Source: Mesostigma viride (Eukaryota > Streptophyta > Mesostigmatophyceae > Mesostigmatales > Mesostigmataceae). From it: a stretch of 64,000 nucleotides of DNA. The first letter of the stretch is position 1. Every line of letters starts with the position of its first letter. Where the stretch lies: contig RPFO01000076.1 in the NCBI GenBank assembly GCA_009746045.1, forward strand, positions 542,614-606,613, written 5' to 3'. Of the stretch, positions 30,643 through 43,062 are shown piece after piece. The notes beneath the pieces were generated by a model. It saw only the letters and a program-made list of their open reading frames with translations. It was not told the origin of the DNA and did not search any database. Made by a program: the position numbers and the translations under genes.

Positions 30643-32279
30643 CGACTAGGTCAGGAAAGTCTTATGAAAACGTAGTCCCCCTAGGACCTCCCCTTCTCTT
30701 CGGCAAGGCGGTAGGAGATCTCTTTAAACCTGTTCTGGATACTTCTGTAGCGATGCCTACCTCTGATCTTGAACGCCTTATTAGTAGATTTACGGCCACT
30801 GAGCCGGAAGCATTAGCTGCCATTGCTGCACATCCCCAACAATTAGGCAAGCACCCTTGTAAATTTGTAGGTGGGTTTTTATATGTGCAGATAGCAGATT
30901 CTCCCCCTCAATGGCGCCTGTATGTCCCTCCTATCTGTCGCTCCTCCTTGCTCTTTGAGTTGCATGACTTAGCTGCTCACCAGGGTGGTAAACGGGTACG
31001 GGACCTAGTAGCCCGCTCTTATTACTGGCCTTCCCTTTATAAGGATGTGGATGAGTATGTTAGAACTTGTCAATCTTGCCAGGAAATGAAACCCAATAAT
31101 GTAGGACAGATAGCAGAACCTAGGACCTTGCCTGACCCTATCATGCCTTGGGATTCTATCATGATGGATTTTGTAGGACCTTTTAGAAAGAATGATAGGG
31201 GCAATGCCCAAATCCTTGTGTTCATAGATCGTTTTACTCGTATGTGCCATCTTGTGCCGTGTCCTTTAGAACTCACCGCACGTGATTGCGCACGCCTATA
31301 CCTCAATAATGTATATAGATATCATGGATTGAGTAGGCAGTTTATTAGTGATAAGGATAAATTATTTACCTCAGATTTTTGGCAGCAGTTTTTCGCTGCC
31401 ATCGGTACCAAGGTTACCTACGGTACTGCCTACCACTCCTCCTCCTCTCATTTAGTAGAGCGTCTTAATAGAGTAGTAGAAGAAGCGCTTAGGCACTATG
31501 TTAATGGCTCGGGTAGTGATTGGGAGGATTATTTATGTTTGGTAGAGTTCTCCCTCAACAATTGTCCCCAAGCTGCGCATGGATATACGCCCTTCTTCTT
31601 AGATACTGGGAGACAGCCCCTTACCCCTACCTCTCTCTTAGCTAGTCCTCTACGGGACAAGGATGATGTGTCCCGAGATACTGTAGAAGGTGTACAGTCC
31701 TTACTAGATAGAATGAAAACTGCTCATGACCACGCGATCTCAGGGTATCAAAAAGCTCAGGCTAAGTACCTTGCTAGGTTGCGTGCCTCCTTAGATAGAC
31801 GAGCACCTGAGATAGAAGTAGGAGATCTAGTATTAGTAGAAGGCCCCCGTGTTGGCCGTTTTGCTCATAAGTTTGAAGCAGAACTGAAGGTCAAACTTAG
31901 GCCTGCCTTCTTAGGACCCTTCCATGTGTTGTCTAGGGTAGGAAATTTCTTGTATAAAGTCGATATCCCTACCTCTTGGCAAACGCATTCAAACACCTTC
32001 CATAGGAGCCAGCTTAAACTGTACCACCCTAGTACGTTCGCTGGCAGGGAGTTAGCGCCTGCCCCTTTAGAGCATAATCCTGACACTGGGGAAGTAGAAG
32101 ACGAAGTAGAAAGCATCGTGGCCCATCGAGATATCAAAAAGGGCCGCGGTACCCAGCGTCAGTATAAAGTGAAGTGGATGTATGCTCGTAGTGAAGTAGA
32201 TAAGGTTTGGTATACGGAGAGTGAGCTAGATGGGTGTAGTCGCCTGCTGCAGGAATATAAAACCCTGCACAAGCTCTAG
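30605..32279 (+). CDS. gypsy B integrase with chromodomain
   Basis: The frame is open from just after the G run at 30597-30603; the first ATG is 30753. Zinc-binding HHCC region (ELHDLAAH and CQSCQ), DDE core (MMDFVG; SDKDKLF; HLVERLNR), GPY/F-like module (LGPFHVLSRVGNFLYKVD), then a C-terminal chromodomain (VESIVAHRDIKKG, QYKVKWMY, WYTESEL). It inserts cDNA into chromatin; the chromodomain probably directs it to modified histones, as in chromoviruses. In the ancestral element it is one polyprotein with RT; in B a one-G contraction separates it. Confidence 0.9.
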
Positions 32280-32355
32280 TCGTAGGCCTTCTCCTCTCTT
32301 ATGTTATGTCTGCTGTCGACGGGTGGTTGGTTGTCCCCTCCCCTCCGCAGCCGTC

Positions 32356-34605
32356 ATGACAGAGCCTACCCCTCCGGCTGAGAGCCCGCTGCCGTCCCTG
32401 CCCCTACCGGACCCTGAGCTGTATTTCGAGGCCCTTCCGGGCCGCTGGGTGTCGCGATCATGTTACCGGGGTGGCGTTGTGCAGCCGGCCCTTCAGGCCC
32501 AACATGCGAGCTTAGTCAGGGCGGCCCTCTTCGGGGTCACGTGGTATGGTCCTTCCCCTAATGAGCCGCACCAGCTTGTCCTGCACGGGTTCGACGATGC
32601 CGGACACTGTTTGTTGGGGTGTGGTTCTCGCTGTCCCGCCTTGGAACAGATAGATGCGGTTCTCCGGTGCTGCCGTGTGTTCTCCTACCTCTCTACCCCT
32701 GTGGGCCGTACCTGCCTACGGGAGGTGTTTCCTTGGCTTCCGGCTGAGGGTGATGCTGAGGTAGATGAGAACCCCTGCGACCTTTTACGGGCCGTAGAAT
32801 TCATGGAGATAGCTGATCAGGCGGCGGGACTAGCGGTTGATGGTCCTGCCCCTTCGGGCGCCCCAGCCGAGGTACATTATACTCCAGATTATTCTGCCTC
32901 GAGCGCTGCGTCCGCCTCCTCGGCGTCTGTTCCTCCCTCTCCGGTCCCGTCGTCCCCTCGGTCGACCCGGGGTGTTGCAGTGGAGCCTACCCCTTCGGGT
33001 TTGCCTGATCCTCTTTCGGCGACGGTCTCGGCTATGCAGGCTCAGATCCAGTCCCTGACCACGGCGTTTGGGGCCTTCCTGGCGGCCCAGGCGCAGGTCC
33101 CGGCTACGCCAGCTGGATCCGCGCCTCCTACCCCTTCTGTTGCCCCGGCGACTACGGCTTCGCCCGCGCCCCCGCTGGCGCCCGCGGTCGCTGTGGTTCC
33201 GGCGGCTGCTGCGACTCCTGCTGCCTCTGCGCCTGTGACCGCTGTACCTGCGCCTACGCGCGAGTCCCCTGCCCCTGTGACCGCGCCCGCTGTCGCTGCT
33301 TCCGAGCCTCCACCAGCTCAGTCGCAGCCGTCGCGGGGCTTCTTTGGCGACACTAGCGGACTGCCCAGGCTTTGGGAGGGTGGTCCCCCGCAGAGGATCC
33401 CGGTTCCTGACTGGAGCCTGGATGGTAGTCAATCTTATGCAGGACTGCCTGTCCCTACGGGCCCCATTTTTAACATGTGGCCTGAGGGTGCACCGGCCAC
33501 CGAGACCGGCGCGCCAGCTTCGGTGGCGGGTCCGTCACGGCCCCCTCTGGCTTCGGGTCCGGCGCGACCGTCTGCTGTACCAGTGTCACCTGCGTCGGTG
33601 TCGGCTCCTGCCCCTGCTTCGGCCCCTGCCCCTTCGGCCTCTCTGTCCTTGGCTGCGGTTGTTCGGTCCACCGGCCAGGATCCTCGCGCTACCCGCGCTT
33701 CCGACTCCCTCCGGGAGTTGTCCCAGGGTGATCGGGACAGGGCTCCTTCTGTGGTGCATGCGACGCCGGAGTCGCGCGACACGCCCGTGCCTGGATGTGG
33801 TATGTCCGCACTCGCCTGCCGCCAGTGTGACCTGCCGCGCGCCTCCGCCGAGCTTGCCATCTCGCCCATGTCCTACGGGTTTTCCCAGGTGTGTCGGGCG
33901 CCTCGGGATCGTGGCCTACCCATTGAGACTGATCGGCCTCCTTTCGACATGGTTATTTTAGCTGATCCTGTGTTCCAGGGTGAGATCCTGGTTCGGCGCG
34001 TTCTGTATCGCTGGGCTAGGCGCCACAACGACTTGGACACCTACGGTGGGTTCCAGTGGGCTTACCCTCCGCCTCTGGGCATTATGGCTTCGGATGCCCT
34101 TACGGTAGAGTTTCCTGCGGTGCCGGGTGTTACGTACACCACGGTCCTCCAGCCCATCCTCGAGTGGGATGCCCGGCGTCCGGCGCCCCTCCCGGGCCAG
34201 GGTCTAGACTCCCGCGGTCACCCTCCTCCTCGGGCCAGCGACTACCTAGAGACATTCGGGTCGCGCCAGTGTACGCGTCGGTGGCGTTCCCGTGAGATTC
34301 GGCACATCCGGTTGTGGCCGTCCAACGTGGAGCCCCTGGTAGATCTGTTTTTCCCGACGGGTATGCGCCCTCGGATCCGGTATCATCGCCTGCTCCTTCG
34401 GGCTCTCTGCCTGATCGCGGTAGAGCCTTTCCTACGCCTCTTTGCCTGCGGTTTCCTGGACTGGGCCCGGGGCCAGGTCGTTCTTACTCAGCATAGGTAT
34501 TACTGGGCCTTTCTGGGCCTTTTTCCTGACGGCGTGTGGGCCGATGTTTTCCTCACCGTGGATAGGCATGACAATGTTGAGGATGTGGCCCATTACCAGG
34601 CCTAC
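32356..34605 (+). CDS. gypsy ORF3, unknown function (exon-like 5' part, interrupted by gypsy A)
   Basis: About 766 residues when continued at 48832-48882. Starts at the ATG 77 nt after the integrase stop. N-terminal conserved module (residues about 10-150: FEALPGRWVSRS, GFDDAGHCLLGCGSRCP, RCCRVFSYLSTPVGR), a long Pro/Ala/Ser-rich disordered linker (about 170-470), and a C-terminal conserved module (CRQCDLPR, SPMSYGFSQVCRAPRDRG, YGGFQWAYPPPLG, YLETFGSRQC). It occupies the env position, but I see no signal peptide, transmembrane helix or fusion peptide, so an envelope is unlikely. The Cys/His cluster could bind zinc. Copies in C and A conserve both modules while the linker diverges, suggesting selection. 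Function unknown. Confidence 0.75.
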
Positions 34606-35179
34606 TGTTACGTCGCGTAACTTTTGTTGTTGTTACGGACGTAAATTAGGTCCCTTGTTGCCTCAGCCATTCCGGAGCAGTTCGCTGACTTTCCTAGGCT
34701 TACGTGTAGTAAGGACCTTTTGGCCGGTCGGTACCGGGCCTTGTGACGTGGCAATTGTACAGTATGGTGGTTCGGTGCAGTCGCGCCGCGCTGCGTACTT
34801 TAGTAGTGGTCCTTTTATCCTGCGTGTGAACCTTGTGGACGTGCGTTGGTCCTGTGGGCGAGGGTCGATGTCGGACCGAGCATACACGCCTGTCGGCGAT
34901 CATTTATGCAGCAGTTGTCCTTCGTGAATGGCACTCGGCGTGTGTTAAATGAATTAACACATTTAGGCTTGGGTCACGGCAGTGTAGTATTGTTTCCTTC
35001 GTAGTACCCTGGTTTTATTCGGTATATGGCGTATTATAAGGGAATGCATTGAGAAGCAGCGTCGTCGCGTCCTAGGTCTTATAGCCAATATAGCTCCTCA
35101 CTCCTCGGTAGGTGCCTCATCACTAGTTTAGGTAAGGTTAGGCGAGATGTTTGGGATAGAGTCGAGCCAGGGCGTAACA
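34606..35179 (+). repeat. 5' LTR of gypsy A
   Basis: 574 bp, TGTTACGTCGCGTAAC...GGGCGTAACA. Strongly diverged from the gypsy B LTR although the internal regions of A and B are almost identical. Confidence 0.93.
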
Positions 35180-35180
35180 A

Positions 35181-35196
35181 TGGTTCCGGAGGAACT
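35181..35196 (+). promoter_or_regulatory. primer-binding site of gypsy A
   Basis: TGGTTCCGGAGGAACT one base after the 5' LTR. Begins TGG as expected for pairing with a tRNA CCA end; the tRNA was not identified. Confidence 0.6.
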
Positions 35197-35702
35197 TCAG
35201 TAGGTAGTGAACGAGACGACTATCCCTTGCCACATACACCTTTTCAAGACCCCTTCCGCGTCCAGGAACAAGAAGTCGACACTTCCTTGATAGGTAATGG
35301 GCGGGTCGCCTTCAAGCTAGGAGCGTCGTGCTGCCCGTTTCGGGACACGCTTTACCTAGAAGCTAGACCTGCTCACAGCGGATAAATCCTTTCGTAGTTA
35401 GCCTGTCCTTCGCCTTGTTTTCCTGCTTACGGTTGTTTCCTGCCTTAGATAGGGGAGTATTACTGTTCGGAGACGATTAGCGTCGCAGTACCTACACCTT
35501 TTTCCTTGTGCTGCTGCTTTATTAGACGGCCGCACCCGCAGAGTTACGGGGCGCTGTGTTAGGACGAGCGCTGGGATATCCGGCCGCTGACTTAGGACGA
35601 GAGCTGGAAACTCCCGCCCTCCTTCTTCCTTCGGTGATCCAGATCGTCAAGCTAAGTCGCCTACCCCTACCTCGTCTAGCTTGACATCACAAGACACGCC
35701 AG

Positions 35703-36199
35703 GTGAGTTATCATGAGTCAACGTCGTGTTTTTACTGCGCCTTCCCATTCATCTAGTGATAATAGTTTAGCTAAGTATTACGTAGTTATTACCCCTCAAT
35801 GGTCAGCCATTTTCCTCTCTTGGTCAGATGCTAGGAAGATAGTGCAAAACCGTACATATAATGTAATTAGGTATAAGAAATTTGTTACCTTCGAGGAAGC
35901 TCAACAATTCCTTATAGACCATAGCGTATCAGATCTAGGCCTACACGTACGTTCTACTCCTCATGGTCGCCCTCCTGTAGAAGCTCTAGATTTTGCTACC
36001 CCTCCTTCGTCTCCCCCTAAGAGGGCTGCATCCTCATCTAGCTTAGATACTCCTCTCACCTTGGAATTCGGTTCCCTATCCATAACTGTTGTTAAAAAGG
36101 ACTGATTTAAATTGTTCCTTTCTTTTAAGCCATTAAAATCTTTTCCTTTTCTTTCCTTGCCTTATATTAGGCCTTGTCCTTTATCCTTGTTGCTTTCAG
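35703..36199 (+). other. predicted intron in gypsy A leader, contains ORF1
   Basis: Same donor (CCAG/GTGAGT) and acceptor (CTTTCAG) as in gypsy B. Confidence 0.5.
35713..36105 (+). CDS. gypsy ORF1, RNase H1 N-terminal-like hybrid-binding domain protein
   Basis: 130 residues, identical in protein sequence to 25888-26280. Same domain: a hybrid-binding fold near residues 20-70, then a Ser/Pro-rich tail. The only nucleotide difference I noticed (about 36082) is silent. Confidence 0.75.
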   Translation: MSQRRVFTAPSHSSSDNSLAKYYVVITPQWSAIFLSWSDARKIVQNRTYNVIRYKKFVTFEEAQQFLIDHSVSDLGLHVRSTPHGRPPVEALDFATPPSSPPKRAASSSSLDTPLTLEFGSLSITVVKKD

Positions 36200-36229
36200 T
36201 TAGATTTTTGATCATTTACTTAAACAAAA

Positions 36230-36281
36230 ATGGATCCAGTGGGTGGTAATCTGTCGCCTATACCTACCAATACTCCTACTA

Positions 36282-36318
<37 letters not shown>

Positions 36319-37996
36319 CCATAACAACAATCGGGGTAACCGACGGGACTCACTTGAAACGGTACACCATCTCACTCCTCAAGGTAATCTTCGTGCCTCA
36401 CCTCCTTCTCCTCTTGCTGATGGTCGCCGTCGTCCCTCACTTACCCCTCCTACCTACGAACAACGTCAACGTATGCAAGTCAGATTTAGTGATGACCCTT
36501 CCCTTACCCTGAACCAGGCCCCTGCCCCTCCTGCAACCTTGGCTCAACCCTCCAGCAGGTCCTCACTAACTAACAATGTTTTTAGGCCTCCTTCCCACCC
36601 TGTTCCTTCCATGCCTGCTCTTAACACGGGTCGTGCCTCTGCCCCTGTCGGTCCTTCTGGGCGCCCTAGTGCAGTTCCCTTTTACCCACCTGCTTCCTGG
36701 TCCTACCCTGAGACGGCCTATGAGGCAGCCCAGGTCCCTACCCGTGTGGCTGATTTAGAAGTTAATAGTGATTTCAGTACCATGCCCTTAGATGACAGAA
36801 ATTATGATCATTTTGCCTATTCCTCTCTTCGTGAGCAATATACTGTCCCCTTCTCTTATGGGCACCAGCCTGAAACGGTGGCCCCGTCTAGACCCCTACC
36901 CAAGACTTTTCCTCTTCCTTCCTTCTATCCCGCTTATGTAGCAGTGGAAGATAGTGGCCCTATGGGAAAAACTGACTCTTCTAATCCCCCTAAGCCCCCT
37001 GCTCTTCCCCTCTTTGCTAACCTTCCCAAGCTGGATGTCAAGTCTACCCCTCAACAGTTTTTCACCTTTATTATGTTGCTTACACAGAACACGGAGTCGT
37101 GGCAGAATCATAATAGATGGCGTCTTTCTGATGCTGTATTAGTTCCTCACTATCTCACAACCTGTATTACTCCTGAGCTTGCTAACCTCATTCAGTGTGA
37201 GTCTTTGGCCTCTCATGCCTACCCTAACTCTGTAGCAGAATTGTTTAAGCGTTTAGAGAACCATTTAGTCCCTCCTGATTCAGATTGGCAGGATAGATTA
37301 GCCTTTGGTACCTTGCAGCAGGGTACTAAATCATTTAAGGAGTATATGAAAGAGTTTGATGCTCAGATGGTACGAATTAGGGATTTGTCGGGTGCAGAAG
37401 TACGTGCTCGCTTCCTCCAAGGCCTCAGTAGACCCTTATTACGTGAAGTCAAGCGCCAGTTCTCTGCCTACCGTTTTACTGATCTGCCCCTCAAGCATGT
37501 GCGCCAGCATCTCTTGCGTGTAGCAGATTTCTTCACCACCCCTTCTCTTCCTACCCGTTCCCGTATTAATAATATTATCCTTACCCCTGAGGAGGAGAAC
37601 TCCTATGTAGAAGAATTAGATATCTGTGTTACTGACCTTTCAGCCCTTGATGTCTCTCATATCACATGCTATCATTGTAAGGAAGTAGGTCATCTTAAAC
37701 GTGAGTGCCCCAAGTTCCTTTCGGGTGCTCCCCCTCATCCCGACGCTCGCCCTCCTCGTACCCCTCAGCGTGCTCCTATTCGTCCTACTTCAGGACGCAT
37801 CCCTTCAGCTACCCCTAGTAGGCTGAATGCTGTGCAGACAGGATCCCCAGGGTTCCCCTATGATAATCAGGCTCCCGCACCCTCTTCGCTCCCTCGTGAC
37901 CCTCCAGCAGTGGCTTTTTCGCCAGGGTCTTCTTCGGGGTTAGTTCCTATGGATTTGGGGGGGAGGGGGAACAGTAGGCCTGTCAGCCGGGGGTAA
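36230..37996 (+). CDS. gag: gypsy A Gag, intact
   Basis: 588 residues. An asparagine run from (AAT)n near residues 19-33, a proline-rich N-terminal third, a capsid-like region (about 200-420) and one CX2CX4HX4C knuckle, CYHCKEVGHLKREC (about 482-495). Forms the cytoplasmic particle. The ATG follows the predicted splice acceptor by 31 nt. Its stop (37994-37996) lies in a region where the pol frame (+1 relative to gag) is already open from well upstream, so a +1 shift near GGG-TAA-C or G-run slippage could join the two. This is the only full-length gypsy Gag in the window. Confidence 0.88.
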
Positions 37997-38000
37997 CCTG

Positions 38001-40183
38001 GACAGGTCCTTAGATAGTACCCCAGATAAAAATTTTTGCCTGCCTGTTTTTATAACCTCTGTAGGAGCTGAATCTTCCCTACCACTACGTGTGCGTCCTC
38101 TTATGTTCTTGAATGGTGGTTTAACCGTCCCTCACACTGTTGTAGACCCTTCTTGCATGCTGATGAACTCTTGAATGTCTCTGTGTTGGTAGATAGCGGT
38201 GCGGCTAGCTCCTTTGTGAGCGAGGCCCTAGTTAGGCGTTTAGGACTAGTCCCTACCCCTCACACCAAACCCGTTACTGTTCATTATGCTGATGGTCGCA
38301 CCAGTCATTCCCCGGGTACGGTGTCCCTTCCCATGGTTATACAAGGACGTACTGTCAACCTGACGGCCACTATAGGCCCTATCACTACCGCTGATGTATT
38401 ACTAGGATTAGATTGGCACCAGGATAATAAGATTACTATTAATTATGATACCATGGTCATTTGGTTTCCAGATAGCTCTTACTGGGTACCTGAACGTCAT
38501 TATAGATTGGAAAATTTATCCTTGGTAGATATTACTCCTCCTACACCTGTTGATCCTCCTGTAAGACCTATACCTGAAGTATTAATGTCCAATGACGAAT
38601 TGCGATCTGAACTAAAGGAATATGGATACCTATTATGTATGTTCCTTCAGTTAGAAGTACAGGAGATACCTATCACTAATAATAGTGTGGATATGGAGGT
38701 AAATACAGTGGATACAATAGGAGTGGGATTTACTGAAAATGAAATAGTAAGATACATGGCTGTGATAGATTCCTCAAAAGTTTTTGAAGAAAAGACTCCT
38801 TCTTATCCTCCTCCTCGTTCTGTTTTACACCGTGTAGTTATCAAGGACGGTGCAGTTCCTACGCACTCTCCGATGTATAGAATGGGCCCTACCGAGTTAA
38901 AGGAACTAAAACAGATTTTAGTGTCATTATTAGAAGCAGGATTGATAGAGCCTAGTAACTCTCCCTACTCAGCTGGTGTCCTGTTAGTTCCTAAGCCAAA
39001 TGGCAAGTTTCGCCTAGTTACTGATTATAGGAAGTTGAATGATATTACTGTGAAGTCTAAATACCCTCTACCTCGTATTGATGATATATTTAATAAGGTT
39101 AAAGGTTCCACTTGTTTCACAGTACTGGATTGTGCGGATGGTTTTTGGCAGTTGCGGATAGCTCCTGAGGATTGCCATAAAACCGCCTTTGCTACCCCTT
39201 TTGGTCATTACCAGTTTAGAGTAGCGGCTATGGGACTCTGTAACTCGCCTGCCTCTTTTCAAATGTTAATGAATGAAGTGCTTAGACCTGTTATGGGAAA
39301 TTCTCACCTTCCTCAGGTGTCCTCTGATCTAAAGGATCCTTCCTTCTCCTCTGTTTCTTTATCTGAGCATGACCGTTCTTGTGCTCAAGCTTACTTAGAT
39401 GATATTCTTATTTACTCTCCTGATTTTGAAACGCACCTACGTGATTTAAAGAAAGTATTAGAAATAATGGCTGAAAATTCTTTGTGGGCGCGCCGTGCTA
39501 AAGTTCGTTCGGGTAGGAGTGTCCCATTTTTAGGGCACGTTCTGTCTGATGCCGGGGTCGCTACCGACCCGGATAAAACTAAGTCAATTCAGGAATGGCC
39601 TACCCCTACCGACGTTAAAGGTGTACGTAGTTTTCTAGGAATTGCTTCTTACTATAGGCGTTTTATCCCGCGTTTCGCAACTATAGCAGCCCCTATTAAT
39701 CATTTATTAAAGAAGGATATCCCCTTTGTTTGGAGTAGTGAATGTCAGTCGGCTTTTCAGTGCCTAAAATCCCTACTCCTTTCCCCTCCTGTACTCATCC
39801 TACCCGATACTACCAAACCCTTTGTGGTAGCTACAGACGCTAGTAAGGTAGTTATAGGGGGCGTCCTTCTCCAGGATCAGGGTCAGGGCTTACAGCCAAT
39901 TGAGTATATCTCTAGGACAATGCTCCCCGCGGAGCGTAACTATCCTGTACACCAGCAGGAACTCTTAGCTGTGGTGTATTGTTGCCACGCGTGGCAGCAC
40001 TTTCTTAAAGGTGCCCAATTTGATGTTTGTCTGAATGAACCCTGTGAGCTAGATCCTTATAGATTAGTTATACAAACGGATCATCGTCCCCTTACCCATC
40101 TGCTCTCCCAACCCAACCTTACCCCTCGTCAAGCGCGCTGGATGGAATTTTTAGCACAGTTTTCCCCTTTTAAACTTCGGTAG
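38001..40183 (+). pseudogene. pol: gypsy A protease-RT-RNase H, broken
   Basis: Near-identical to 28243-30350. One C is missing near 38147 (ACCC for ACCCC), shifting the start of the protease; the frame then runs from 38153 with VDSGAASSFV, RT and RNase H. A TAG at 40181-40183 (TAT in B) truncates RNase H/tether. The same domains as B are present and the YLDD is intact. Confidence 0.88.
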
Positions 40184-40204
40184 GTTAAAGGTGTAGATAA
40201 TATA

Positions 40205-40870
40205 GTGCCTGATGCCCTCTCCCGCCGCGCAGATTATTCCTTTTTCGAGGACTTAGATGTTCTCAATACTACTCTAGTTCCTACCACCCTTGGTGTAACC
40301 CCTTATGGTGAACTACCGGATGATGAACATTATGCCTACCTCTTTCATACTGTTGTTCGCATGCCTGACCTCCTTTCTCAGGTAGGACTCTCTCTCCCGT
40401 GTGAGGCCCTTCCTGTGGTCTCTGTGGGGGGGGAGGGGAAAAATAAAATTTCTATATCGCTTAGCCATATAGCGACTAGGTCAGGAAAGTCCTATGATAT
40501 AGATACTCTTTAAACCTGATATAGATACTTCTGTAGCGATGCCTACCTCGGATCTCGAACGCCTTACCAGTAGATTTACGGCCACTGAGCCGGAAGCTTT
40601 AGCTGCTATTGCCTCCCATCCCCAACAGTTAGGTAAATACCCCTGTAAGTTTGTAGGTGTTTTTTTTTTTATATGTGCAGTTAACAGATTCTCCCCCTCA
40701 ATGGCGCCTTTATGTCCCTCCTATCTGTCGCTCCTCCTTGCTTGTTGAGTTGCATGATTTAGTTGCTCACAAGGGCGGTAAACGGGTACGGGATTTGGTA
40801 ACCCATTCCTACTACTGGCCCTCCCTCTTAAAGGATGTAGATGCAATTTGTAGGACCTTTTAGAAAGAAT
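40205..40870 (+). pseudogene. gypsy A integrase remnant, catalytic core deleted
   Basis: The pol-integrase connector (40205-40513) is followed by a short deletion, the HHCC-region start (40539-40830, with a T-run frameshift near 40660), and then a large deletion joining it to the ORF3 linker near 40900. The DDE core, GPY/F module and chromodomain are gone. Confidence 0.85.
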
Positions 40871-40889
40871 AATAAGGGTAGAGATCCTT

Positions 40890-42094
40890 GTGTTTGTAGA
40901 TTCCCCTGTTCCGTCATCGTCGGCGTCGACGAGACGCGTGTCGGTGGAGCCGTCTCCTATCCCTCTGGACGTACGTGGGTCCAGAGTCTGCCAATCTTGC
41001 GGCTACCGTGTCTGCAAGGCAGGCCTAGATCCAGTCCTTAGCCTCGGCATTCGGGGCATTCTTGGCGCCTCAGTCGCCCGCTGTCGTTGCGCCTGGTGTG
41101 GCGCCTGTTGCTGCTGCTTCGCCTACCCCTCATGTTGCCTCGGCGACTGCGGCTTCGCCTGCGCCCCAGGGCGAGCCCTCGGTCGCTGCGGTTTCGCCTC
41201 CTGCTGCCTCCGCGCCTGCGGTCGCCTTACCTGTGCCTCCGTGTGAGCCTTTTGCCGCGGCGATTTCGCCCGCCGTCGCTGCTTCCGGGCCTTCCCAAGC
41301 TCCGTCGCAGCCGTTGCGGGGCTTCTTTGGTGACACGAGTGGGCTGCCCAGGCTCTGGGAGTGGGGCCCCCCCTTAGAGGATTCCAGTGCCGGACTGGAG
41401 TCTTGTTGGCAGTCAGTTTTTTTTTGTAAGGTGCCTGTCCCTACGGGCCCAATTTTCAACATGCGGCCCGAGGGTGCGCCTCCAGCGGAGGCCATGTCGT
41501 CAGCCGCGGTTGCAGGTCCGTCGCGGCCTCATGCGGTGCCGGCTCCCTCTGCGCCTGTGCAGGATCCTACCCCTGTTTCGGTTCCTACTCCTTCGGCCCC
41601 TCGCTCGCTGGCCACGGTTGTTAGGACCAGCGGTGTTGATCAGCGCGCTCTCCGCGCTGCCGACTCCCTATGGGAGTTGTCCCAGGGCGACCGGGAACGT
41701 GCCCCCTCCGTGGTGCATTTTACGCCGGAGTCGCGAGATTCGCCCGTTCCCGGATATGGTATGTTAGCGCTTGCGTGCCGACAGTGTGACCTCCCGCGCG
41801 TCGCTCCGGAGCTGTCCATTTCGCCCATGTCCTACGGGTTCTCCCAGGTGTGTCGGGCGCCGCGGGACCGTGGCCTACCCATTGACTGATCGGCCTCCTT
41901 TCGATATGGTTATTTTAGCTGATCCTGTGTTCCAGGGCGAGATCCTGGTTCGGCGAGTCCTGTATCGCTAGGCTAGGCGTCCCAATGACTTGGACACCTA
42001 CGGTGGTTTCCAGTGGGCTTACCCTCCGCCTCTGGGCATTATGGCCTCAGATGCCCTTACGGTAGAGTTTCCTGCGGTGCCGGGTGCTACGTAC
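40890..42094 (+). pseudogene. gypsy A ORF3 remnant, 5' part
   Basis: Enters ORF3 in the Pro/Ala-rich linker; the N-terminal module is deleted. Open 41062-41889 with CRQCDLPR and SPMSYGFSQVCRAPRDRG; a two-base deletion at about 41886 and a TAG at 41969 break it. Continues after the TIR element at 47358. Confidence 0.8.
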
Positions 42095-42959
42095 AGTACC
42101 AACCCGCGGTAACGCAACTAGTTACGCAACTAATCAAAAAAAATTAAATGACGTATTTATATGAAGGAAGTGTAGGGCTACCCAACGCCACCTTCCGTTG
42201 CGTAAAAGCTTATGTCTACAGAAAGATACGGGGTCAGGAAGAATCGCCATAGCCAGTTCCGCAAAAGGCACTCACCGATTTTGCGGTTCCGCAACGAGGG
42301 AGAAACGCAACAAACATGGGGTACCCTCGATGTAGGGGCCAATAATGAACTGACGCGTTGCGGTTAAAAAGGATGCGGCGGAAGTCAGAAGTCTGAAATT
42401 GATCGATCCTCAGTTATTACGTCTGGCTTCCTCGTATTTACGAAAGGTGCGTAAGGGCTGCCACCGGTACGTACAGTACGTAGTACCAGGTCCGCCATGG
42501 CATATCGACGTGTTAAAATTTGGCATACACGCCAAAATTAATTTTGCCCGACAGGCTCATGAAATATAATGTGTTCGCTTGGACTGTTTATATGTACTGA
42601 AAGCATAGCATCATTGACGATGGCTTGTGCGAAATCCTCACATTAATATGTAAAGTACTAATCGTGGATCGGACGTGCATAACGTCGCTCCACACGTAAG
42701 CCAGCCATAATTTCAATGCACAAGGATACACATTTCCATCACCATTCATCTTCATCATCCTGAACGACTCGAAAACGCGGAAAAGATAACGGCAGGCTCG
42801 AGCTACCATGGTCCGGATTCTCCCGATTTCTGGCCTGCGCTGGTTGTCTCTTTGATAACGTGCATGTACCAAAAAATTTGTGGGCGCGGTGTACGTATTT
42901 TTCACACTTGATCATCGTGAACCGGCGTGTACCCTCGTCCGGCGCACGCATTACATACT

Positions 42960-43062
42960 ACATACACGTGTACGTACGACAGGACAACAGCTATCTATCA
43001 ATGATGATAGATAGCTGTTTGTCCTGTCGGTCATTGATAGATAGCTGTTGTCCTGTCGGAGA
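42960..43062. repeat. hairpin-forming inverted repeats
   Basis: ACAACAGCTATCTATCA and its inverse recur three times with intervening GACAGGACAA blocks, giving alternative stem-loops. Confidence 0.7.

Noticed and set aside
32830-33432. 200-codon Arg/Ser-rich open frame on the minus strand
   Set aside because: Antisense shadow of the Pro/Ala-rich linker of ORF3 with GC-biased third positions.
34056-34496. ORF3 as a retroviral Env (env-position gene)
   Set aside because: No signal peptide, transmembrane helix, furin-like site or fusion peptide could be seen; I keep it as unknown.
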